Source: Chionoecetes opilio (lineage: Eukaryota; Arthropoda; Malacostraca; Decapoda; Majidae). Taken from it: 64,000 bases of DNA. How positions within the stretch are numbered: the first letter of the stretch is position 1; every line of letters begins with the position of its first letter. The DNA lies in NCBI GenBank assembly GCA_016584305.1, contig JACEEZ010020917.1, positions 555,331 to 619,330 of the forward strand, given 5' to 3'. The position numbers and the translations under genes are program-made. The notes below the pieces were generated by a model. That model was given only the letters and a program-made list of their open reading frames with translations. It did not search any database and was not told the origin of the DNA. Below, piece by piece: positions 56,830 to 64,000 of this stretch.

Positions 56830-57560
56830 GACCAGTGGGTCACCCCTAGCAAGCCGTGACCTGAAGGGTAATTAAGCATATGGCGCGGTCTGACATTTAG
56901 GGGTAATTAGCTGGTGTGCGGCCCAACCTTGGGACCGTAGTCAGGTCACCCCTAGCAAGGCATGACCTGTAAGGGTAATTAAGCATATGGCGCGGTCTGA
57001 CCTTTAGGGGTAAGTAGCAGGTGTGCGGCTCCATCCTTGTGACCGCTACACTACCTTCTCTTGTATAAACGTGGCGTCCCATACATTACACGTCTTTTTG
57101 CTGTATGCATGTTTTATGTTTAATTTATGTGCAGTTATGTTATTTGTGTGCTATTTCTCTTTCAGAATACTTTTTCTACAGAATAGGTAGTACAGTGTGG
57201 GTAATATAGACGCTGTGTGTTTGTTGTGCTTGCTATAGTTTATTTTAGCTTAAAAAAAACATGTCTTTTTTTTCTTTCTTTTTAATTGATGGGGTCCTGG
57301 AACCAAACCTATATTTTACCATTAGTTATGTGTTTCATTATGTTGTGTGTTATGAGATTTCGCTTTACGAGTATGCCAGGTGGAACCTAACTGCTCGTAT
57401 CTTCGGGACCTCCCTGTATAGAGAATGTTTCTTAGAATCCAATAAGGTAAACAGAAACCAAACTCCCAATTGTGTAAGGAATTCTGGTCCTAGTATAAAT
57501 TAATACCATTTTTGGGGTCTGGAATGGATTAATTCAATTTACTTTTTTTTTTTTATGGGA
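56830..57560. repeat. Tandem duplication of 55.79-56.60 kb
   Basis: The 107-bp array (CACCCCTAGCAAG at 56841 and 56947), the T6 right half and the sequence following its end (GAGAATGTTTCTTAGAATCC, TAATACCATTTTTGGGGTCT) recur about 0.94 kb downstream. One minisatellite unit fewer is present. Because non-T6 flank is included, this is a duplication, not a second insertion. Confidence 0.88.
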
Positions 57561-57649
57561 AATATTTGTTCAGTACTCGAACAAATTGGCACACGAACAG
57601 CCTTCTGGAACAAATTAAGTTCGAGTACCGAGTCCCCACTGTATATTTT

Positions 57650-57765
57650 GGGGAGGCGGTAGCAGAGTGGTTAGCATCTCCGACTGGCGTTCTCGGTTAC
57701 CCGAGTTCGATCCCGAGTGAGAACCATAAATGAGTGGCATAAGAATACCCACATGCTGCCCATGT
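57650..57765 (+). mobile_element. SINE-A head, 3' truncated
   Basis: GGGGAGGCGGTAGCAGAGTG with B-box GAGTTCGATCC, then GTGAGAACCATAAATG and CACCCACATGCTGCCCATG-type end. It stops about 55 bp before the host exon at 57821. Confidence 0.82.
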
Positions 57766-57820
57766 AAGAGACAAAAAGAGGTTTATCAGCCAGTATAATT
57801 TGTGTGTTTACATTCCCCAG

Positions 57821-57973
57821 AATGGCAGCACCAACCTCACCTGTATCCTGTTAGGGGACTGGAAATGGAATGAAGACTGTGAGATCAAGTGGGTGTTCCC
57901 CATGGACAGTGGTGTCTTTGAGGTGGCCACGCCTAGATGGAATGTATCTTATTTGTACATCAACCACCTGCAG
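57821..57973 (+). CDS. Host gene exon c, Ig-like domain first half
   Basis: Phase 0 at both ends, 51 codons. It opens NGSTNLTCILLGDWKWNEDC and contains CEIKWVF, then PRWNVSYLYINHLQ. The pattern L-T-C ... I-K-W ... N-V-S-Y-L-Y-I fits the B, C and E strands of an Ig C2/I-set domain. Sequons NGS, NLT and NVS are present. The acceptor is TTCCCCAG. The donor after CTG-CAG is GCAAGG, a GC-AG intron start that fits the usual strong CAG|GCAAG context. Reading on from exon b gives SVDK-NGSTNLTC, a natural A'-B strand. The frame continues to 58039 only as intron read-through. Confidence 0.78.
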
Positions 57974-58619
57974 GCAAGGCATTTATTTATTTATTTATTT
58001 TACTTAACTGGTTACCCTTGTCTCCCCCCTCAATTATGAACTGGTAAAGTTTTTTTCTTTTAGCTTACAGTCAAGATTTCTGAAATCTTCAGCCACCCCT
58101 TTTTTTGTGTGTGTTAGCAAGAAGTATTTGGTAATGCGTGCAATTGTGAAAACTAGGGTGGAAGGAAAATTGGTGCGTTGTAGTTACTCGTGAGGTGTTC
58201 ATCATCCCCAACGAGGTGTGGGATAGGTCTTAGTGGTATCAGTGAAGGATATTAATGCAAGGGTGTAATTCTCTTGTAGGGAATTGCTGCAGTCAGAGAG
58301 GATAATAGATTTAGAAGTAGTAAATAGAAAAGTTTCTCATTGATAGAATCTGCCAAGAATTTATTAGCAGGCGTGCATGACTTCACAAATGTAGTAATTT
58401 TCAGCCTTTATGTCATGTTTTCAAGTATTTATGTTAGTAGAATGATGGTGGCAGCAGTTGTACAATTTCCTTGTTCCATGACCTGCTGTAGAATAGTAGA
58501 ACATTTAATTATCTGCTGTTTATATTAAAATCATACCATTTGTAACTAAAGGATATAGAAGAATAGCCAACTGTATTTTTTGTAAGTGCTAAGATTCATG
58601 TTTATAATTCTACTTTCAG
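57974..58619 (+). other. 646-bp GC-AG intron
   Basis: It begins GCAAGGCATTTATTTATTTA and ends TTCTACTTTCAG. The exons on both sides are phase 0. No repeat family seen elsewhere in the window lies inside. Confidence 0.65.
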
Positions 58620-58802
58620 GAATCAATCACTGTTACTTGTGAAGTGGCAGTGTGGCGATTCTGTGATGACCGGATGAGCAGAACTAGGGATGTGTGTGCG
58701 TTCCGGGGCTGCAAGCCACAGGTGGTCGCTGTCCACTGCCTGCAAGAATCACCCCATTGTCCTGCACAGACAGATGCCTCAGTTGTGTGGCACACCACGC
58801 CT
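58620..58802 (+). CDS. Host gene exon d, Ig-like domain second half and Cys-rich segment
   Basis: Opens phase 0 as ESITVTCEVAVWRFCDDRMS, where S-I-T-V-T-C-E-V is a good F strand closing the Ig-like domain begun in exon c. It continues with four more Cys in 45 residues (DVCAF, RGCKP, VHCLQ, SHCPA), unusual for an Ig domain, and suggests an extra disulfide-rich module. The donor is uncertain: CCT-GTAATT after HTTP keeps phase 0, while GTATTA at 58816 would add four codons and leave in phase 1. Later exons must lie outside the window because no stop or transmembrane segment follows. Protein family and function are not identified. Confidence 0.7.
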
Positions 58803-59319
58803 GTAATTATGTCCGGTATTACTGTTGATGTCTTCTTCTGTATTAATCTCTCCTATTTCTGAAACACCATCTAGGATCCCCGATGAAACTGAAGTCAATA
58901 ACAACCCTGTAGATTAAGTGTATTTTCTGGCATCTATAGCATGCATATCTTCTGAAGAGAAATCTATGGAAATATCATGGAAATTTAAAGTCAGGTTAAC
59001 AATAGTCATTGGAGTACTGATTTAGGGATTATCTTTAGTGTTGCAGTACAGGTTAACTGGATTTAAGACACCTACTTCTACTAATAATCTTACCATCAAA
59101 TTTTCTCTGAATTCCATTTATAACTGTCTAATCCAGCAATTTGTACTTGTAATGTCTTTAGTTAAATTGGCAGCTGTCATCTGTTTCGTTATTGTACAGT
59201 ATCAGTGGAAAGTTTTAACAACAAACAAAAATAGAATATGGAAACACGCTAGGAAAGATTATTTTTTATTCTTATTTTATCTTAGGAGTGTGTAGGCTCC
59301 CATACCATTTGATTTTAAA
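58803..59319. other. Intronic sequence, nothing recognised
   Basis: AT-rich, without repeat ends shared with the rest of the window and without a further exon that I can support. Confidence 0.45.
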
Positions 59320-59990
59320 CACCTGGAGTCTCCGGCATTGATTTATTCAATTCCTGAAATAAGTCTGCCTGTACACCTACCTCCCCAAGCCTGTTTGATG
59401 GCCTGGCAAAGGTGGGCGCGGAGGTTGTATGATAAGTGAGCAGGTTTTTTCTTCATATTCTTTCCATATTCTCTATGGAATTAAGGTGAGGGCTGTTGCC
59501 AGGCCACGCCTTCACTGGCATCCCCACCTCACCCAGATGCCATTGTTTTGAAGTTCTCGGTGTACTGCGTTTAAGTGTTTTAAGAATGATTGTAGTAGTC
59601 TGGAACTTAAGGTGGACGGTTTGACAAAGATTGTGATGTCGTGCGGGGAAATTATGTTTAATGTTATTTTACAGTCCAGAACATTTCCTTTTACATCATT
59701 CTTTTTGTGTGCGTGACAAGGGTGCATGACAAGGGGCTCCGTAAATGGGACCTCGGGCAAGGGATTTGAAAGAAAAGGAGGAAGAGTAAACTCATTCAGA
59801 ATATCTTTATAATTACTTGCCTTCACTGTGTTGTTTTATGGCAGGAAGAATAAGTCACTCCTCTTTCCCCGCTGATAGCCGCTCCCCACACCATCCGTGA
59901 TGCTGGGTTCTTCACCACCTTGGCTGTGTACCTTGGCTTGTACCTGCACCGCCTGAGGACACTTTACCCACTTACCAATGACCATGACCC
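59320..59990 (-). pseudogene. Tc1-like transposase remnant, catalytic part
   Basis: On the - strand, in shifting frames: KVVKNPASRMVWGA (59890-59950), then ASNYKDILNEFTLPPFL, then LQNNGIW and VKAWPGNSPHLNSIEN (about 59470-59525). These match the Tc1-family blocks H-P-x-S-V-M-V-W-G, Y-x-x-x-L-x-x-x-L-x-P and W-P-G-N-S-P-D-L-N-P-I-E-N, the last carrying the final catalytic residue region. A tail resembling LIHSIPHRL-type C-termini lies near 59340. Stops and frameshifts are numerous; it is inactive. Confidence 0.82.
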
Positions 59991-60689
59991 TCACACACCT
60001 GAATGGTTTTTTTTTTTTTTTTTTTACATCACAAATTGTTTACTTGTGGATGGAGGATTACCTTATGCCAGGCCTCCTTAGTCCAGTGCTGGTACTTCCT
60101 GGCAAAAGCAATATGTTTTTAATACCAATTGCGGCGGGACCCCATCTAGACGCTCCAAAATTTGGATTAACCGAGGGTGAACTGAGTGAGGCGGAGGAGC
60201 GCTGGAGCTCTCATGGGCGGAGTCTCGCCTGACGCACAACCATAAATTGTCATTTCTCTGAGTTAGACAAAGATATCCGAGCGCGGCGAGGGTGGGTAGG
60301 AGCATGGAGGGATGGGGGGGGGGGGGGGGGGGGGGGGCGCTGCGTGGGTGGGGGAAGTACTCATGGTGCGTGAAAGTGAATATTGTGTTTGGATGCCGCG
60401 CGGTGCCCTGCACATGTGTCCGGATTCCCGCCTTATAATCCAAATTTATGTTCAATTTATCAATAGGTGTCTGGAGCCCTGAAAGAGCCCGATTTATCCG
60501 ATATCCAGAATAAAGAGGTGTGATTTAGAGAGGGTTTACTGTATACAGTAAACCCTTCATGCTCGCGGGGTTACGGAACAGAGACACCCGCGAGTATCAT
60601 AATCCGCGAGCATGACATTAGTTACCCCTTCTGCCCTAAAAATAGGCTTACACTATAAAGAATGCCCTGTCTGACTTCATGACAACACA
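59991..60689. other. Mixed sequence with a poly-G tract and unpaired TIR-like ends
   Basis: A 20-bp T tract at 60006, a G-rich tract at 60316-60338, and the phrase GATTTATCCGATATCCAG running to GAGAGGGTTTACTG-TA at 60543, which looks like an element end. A second terminus, CAGTAAACCCTTCATGCTCG, starts at 60547 with repeated CGCGAG words. Partners were not found. Confidence 0.45.
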
Positions 60690-60812
60690 CATCATCCGCC
60701 TCACCTGTACCTTCCTGAAGAAGACAGGTCAGGTACCACGCCTGTGATAGCATCATAGGATATCACCATGGCTCATAGGACTCCTCAAGGTTCCTCGCAG
60801 CCCTGCCGCCCC
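60690..60812 (+). mobile_element. LINE-R 3' tail fragment
   Basis: ATCATCCGCCTCACCTGTAC, CTTCCTGAAGAAGACAGGTC and TGATAGCATCATAGGATATC match other LINE-R tails. It is followed by T1-type interior (TAAATCACCCTTATTTAAGG) at 60895. Confidence 0.72.
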
Positions 60813-60985
60813 TACTAAAGGTCTGGGTGGTCTACTGGGTGGCTGCGGCAAGAATATTTCCCCGTCACTGGCTGCCCTGCCATTTTAACAGCTTTAAATC
60901 ACCCTTATTTAAGGTTACACACAGTTTTACACTGACCTAAACAATGACACGTGTATATAGCAGCTCACCATAATCACTACGATGT

Positions 60986-61115
60986 ACAGTACCCTCCCGA
61001 GTTTCACGCTATGCGAGTTTCGCGATCCTCGAGTTACGCGCCGAGTGCTAAATTCTTACATCCCGACTTTCGTGCATTATCTACCCGAGTTTCGCGCTGC
61101 TTCGTAAACTTTTTT
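60986..61115 (+). repeat. T8 terminus
   Basis: CAGTACCCTCCCGAGTTTCA after TA, with repeated GAGTTTCGCG words, up to GCGCTGCTTCGTAAAC. It is the mirror of 19730-19850. The other end would lie beyond the window. Confidence 0.75.
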
Positions 61116-61159
61116 TTTCTTTTTTGTGTGTGTGTATGTGTGTGTATTCATCTAGTTGT

Positions 61160-61445
61160 ATTTATCTAGTTATATTTTACAGGACCAGAGCAACGCTCGT
61201 ATGGCCCGTCTCCATATCAACATTTTTTTTTATCATTCATCCTTAGTGCTTAGTTTTGGCCGAAGCCAGCACCCCGGAGAGCAGGTCACAAACCCCGGCT
61301 AACACCCCGGTACCCATTCACTGCTGGGTAGACGGGGGCTCGGGTTTTAAGGAAACCGCCCATATGTTTCCGCTCCGCCCGGGGATCGAACCCGGGACTT
61401 CTCAGTTGTGAACCGAGCGTGCTTCCCCTACACCACGGAGTACCT
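61160..61445 (-). mobile_element. SINE-B, tRNA-derived, full length
   Basis: On the - strand a tRNA-like head CTCCGTGGTGTAGGGGAAGC precedes the B-box GGTTCGATCCC, followed by a body with ACCCGAGCCCCCGTCTACCC and CTGGCTTCGGCC. The 3' end has TAGATAAATACAAC-type repeats. It is not a working tRNA: no clover-leaf closure could be drawn with confidence. Confidence 0.75.
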
Positions 61446-61461
61446 ATGTGTATTTACCTAG

Positions 61462-63187
61462 TTGTATTACCTAGTTGTAACATACAGGAAAAGAGCTATG
61501 TCATACTGTCCCGTCTCCAAATCTACTATAATCCAGTTTGCCTTTGAAGTCCTGAATACTTCTTGCATAATCACTTTTGCATCAAGGTGTTCCAGGCTTC
61601 TATGCTTCTATACGGGAAGCTGTATATTTTTATGTCCCTCTTGCATGTTGTCATTTTCAATTTTTCTCATGACCTCTTGCACTTTTATCGTCCCACACAA
61701 ACAGATCTTCTCTATCAATTTTTCCAGACCAGACTATACACTGCTATAAAATCTCCCCTTTCTCTTCTTTTCTCAAGAGTGGAAGCTTTAGTCTTGAAAG
61801 TCTTTCCTCATATGGTAAATCTCTCAGGCTTGGAGCCATTTTGTGGCTGCTCTTTGTATTCTCTCAATCTTCCTTATATCCTTCTTTTTATGTGGTGACC
61901 AAATCACTGCCGCATATTCCAACCTTGGTCGAATCAAAGATGTTATCAATTTCTTAATCATCTCTTCATCCAGATATTGAATGCCATTTTATATTCCTCA
62001 GCAACTGATATGTATCTCCTGTAATCTTGTTTATATGCTTCTCCGGTGACAAATTGTCCGTAATCCATACTCCCAGATCTTTTTCGACCTTTGTTTTGAT
62101 TATCCATCATTTCCCATCGAATACTTTCCTCTCTGTCTCTTTTTGCTACTGCCCACTTCCATCACTTTACACTTTTAGCATTAGACTCCATTTCCCATAG
62201 TTGACTCCATCTGAAAATCTTATCTAGATCCTTTTGTAGATCCTCACAGTCCTCCTTTACTTTCTACTTCTCTTAGTAATTTAGCATCATCAGCGAATAA
62301 ACTCATATAACTGTTCACTCCCTCTGTCATATCATTTACATAGACCAAGAACATCACTGGGCCAATACTGATCCTTGAGGAACTCCACTTATCACTCTGC
62401 ACCAATTCTGACTTCTGATCTTTTATTACTGTTCTCATCTCTTTGTTGCTCAAAAAGTCTTCCATCCACTTCAGCAAACCACCCTTCAATCTTCCTACAT
62501 GTTCTAGCTTCCAGAGCAGTCTCTTGTGAGGTACCTTGTCAAATGCCTTCTTTAGGTCCAAGTATATGCAATCGACCTACCCCTCTATTTCCTGTGTCAC
62601 ATCGATCACTCGAGTAAAAGCTTAATAAGTTCGTTGTACATGACATTCCTCCTCTAAATCCAAACTGGCCACCTGCGAGTGTGTTTGTCTCTTCCAAGTA
62701 TTTCAACCATCTGTCCTTCACAATTTTTTCACACATTTTTGCCACTACAACTTGTTAATGATACTGGCCTGTAATTTAGTGGTTCTTCTTTGTCACCTCC
62801 TTTGTGAATTGGCACAAATATTTGCTCTTTTCCAATCAAGCGGGACTCTGCTCTCCTTGAGTGAACTCTCAATTACACTATGTAACTTTCTGCTAGTTGG
62901 TTACTGCACCTCTTTTATAATCCAGTTCGACACTCCATCTGGACATCTCAACTGGCTTTTCTCACATCTTTACTTTCCATTAGCCTTTTTACTTCTATTA
63001 CGTCTACTTTATGTCTTCCATTATATTTCTTTTACTATTATATTTTTCGTTTTAAATTCACTTTCTCTTGTAAATGCAGTCTGTAAGCATTCATCACCTC
63101 AGCCTGTTGTAATGCATCTTCATACACTATGCCTTCTACCTTCAGCTTATCTATTCCTTCTTTGTTTTTCATTTTTCCATTAATATA
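61462..63187 (-). pseudogene. LINE-C second copy, ORF2 on the - strand
   Basis: Reading right to left on the - strand: the A-P-G/N-W-I region near 62930, MAKMCEKIVKDRWLKYLEET and FGFRGGMSC (62539-62745), LKKAFDKVPHKRLLWKLEHV, then SLFADDAKLLREVESK uninterrupted (62244-62310), and the C-terminal IRKIERIQ-type region near 61880. It lacks the T7 insertion of the 14.9 kb copy. Numerous frameshifts. It is cut at 63187 by T6. Confidence 0.85.
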
Positions 63188-63189
63188 TA

Positions 63190-63308
63190 CAGGGAGGTCC
63201 GAAGATACGAGCAGTTAGGTTCCACCTGGCATACTCGTTAAAGCGAAATCTCGTATAACGAAACACATAACTAATGGTAAAATATAGGTTTGGTTCCAGG
63301 ACCCCATC

Positions 63309-63401
<93 letters not shown>

Positions 63402-64000
63402 ATGTTTTTCAAGCTAAAATAAACTATAGCAAACACAACAAACACACAGCGTCTATATTACCCACACTGTACTACCTATTCTGTAGAAAAAGCATTCTGA
63501 AAGAGAATAGCACACAAAATAACATAACTGCACATTAAATTAAACATAAAAACATGCATAACAAGCAAAAAAGACGTTGTAATGTATGGGACGCAGCGTG
63601 ATACAAGAGAAGGTAGTGTAGGGGTCCCATGGTTGGGGCTGCACACCTGCTAATTACCCCTAAAGGTCAGGCCGCACCATATGCTTAATTACCCTTCAGA
63701 TCACGGCTTGCTAGGTGTGACCTGACTGCGGTCCCAAGGTTGGGGCGCACACTGCTAATTACCCCTAAATGTCAGGCCGCGCCATATGCTTAATTACCCT
63801 TCAGGTCACGGCTTGCTAGGGGTGACCTCACTGGGTCAACCAAATCCCCTTTGTCCAGCCGAGAGTGGTAGGGCACGCATTTTGAGCTTGATAATTTTAC
63901 TCACCCCAGTTTGAATGTCGTATCATTGGGTTTTCGATCTCGTATATTGAAAATAGACCCTAATTACACATCTCGTATCATCGGATTCTCGATATACCGA
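63190..64000 (+). mobile_element. T6 element, right end outside window
   Basis: Begins CAGGGAGGTCCGAAGATACG after TA. It holds a 90-bp A tract (63313-63401), the 107-bp minisatellite in reverse (63640-63850) and, by 63990, the subterminal CTCGTATCATCGGATTCTCG, so only the last few tens of bases are missing. Confidence 0.85.
63313..63401. repeat. Poly-A tract, about 89 bp
   Basis: Pure A run inside T6 at the place where the other T6 copies have a shorter A tract (22484) or a T-rich patch (56325, 57265). Confidence 0.95.

Larger units (their letters stand above)
54692..57641 (+). mobile_element. T9 element, complete, hosting T6 and a duplication
   Basis: Ends CACTGGGAACTCGGTACTC and GAGTACCGAGTCCCCACTG, flanked by TA. 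CTCGAAC and CGAACAA words recur. It holds LIR1-like sequence (55200-55590), a T6 at 55598-56479, and a tandem copy of T6 right half plus flank to 57540. An ambiguous base (N) is at 56668. Confidence 0.82.

Noticed and set aside
59038..59295. Additional host exon in an 85-codon frame
   Set aside because: It has no splice acceptor in phase, no sequon or Cys pattern like the other exons, and AT-rich intron-like codons.
61380..61440. Functional tRNA gene on the - strand
   Set aside because: A- and B-box-like sequences are present, but they lead into a SINE body with a repeat tail, and I could not close an acceptor stem.

Overview
This window is eukaryotic and looks like an arthropod, most likely a decapod crustacean. 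I base that on its AT-rich, microsatellite-heavy DNA, split exons with GT-AG and one GC-AG junction, tRNA-derived SINEs, several LINE clades, scattered TTAGG-type runs and a very high load of pogo/Tc1-like elements. There is no operon, rRNA gene, CRISPR array or convincing free-standing tRNA.

One host gene is visible, on the + strand. Four exons (3017-3144, 6032-6314, 57821-57973, 58620 to about 58802) join in compatible phases to encode about 249 residues of a secreted or extracellular, cysteine-rich, heavily N-glycosylated protein with Ig-like character. Its 5' and 3' ends lie outside the window. The second visible intron is 51,506 bp long, and almost everything between 6.3 and 57.8 kb is transposon inside transposon within it.

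Layout. 1-3.0 kb: RNase-H LINE tail, SINE and mariner remnants. 3.0-6.3 kb: exons with a TIR element between. 6.9-13.2 kb: Tigger-like 5' end, a TIR element, a Helitron, and a fold-back T10 element loaded with other insertions. 13.3-19.9 kb: T8 ends flanking a long-inverted-repeat element and a nearly complete CR1-like LINE, itself hit by a Harbinger MITE and a T7 element. 19.9-25.6 kb: nested T3, T4, T6 and T7 elements with SINE, hAT and LINE passengers. 25.6-30.2 kb: T10 and T1 elements with a Harbinger and a hAT. 31.7-35.4 kb: a second LINE with a SINE and a Harbinger element carrying a MADF gene. 36.0-41.0 kb: T3 fragment and a Ty3/Gypsy gag-pol on the - strand. 43.7-45.2 kb: T3. 45.7-48.5 kb: a GC-rich complete DNA transposon of a class I cannot assign. 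48.5-57.6 kb: T5, T4, T10, T9 and T6 elements with internal minisatellites. After the last exon: a Tc1-like remnant, T8, a second SINE family, a - strand CR1-like LINE and a T6 element running off the end.

Family names used here: T1 to T10 are families of TA-flanked elements named by terminal sequence (T1 CAGTCAAACCTCGATATAAC, T2 CAGTGGTACCTTGGCTTACG, T3 CAGTAAAAGCCTTATAACTC, T4 CACACAAACCTCGTTTTCCC, T5 CAGTCAAACCTCGGGTTTCG, T6 CAGGGAGGTCCCGTTATACG, T7 CAGGAGAACCTCATTTAACC, T8 CAGTACCCTCCCGAGTTTCG, T9 CACTGGGAACTCGGTACTC, T10 CCGTATTTGCCGGCGCATAA). The most interesting points are the unassigned GC-rich transposon, T4 elements that carry tandem copies of a CTCF-core-like motif, passenger retroelements that appear to have been multiplied by their host DNA transposons, and a set of insertions whose empty sites can be read elsewhere in the same window.
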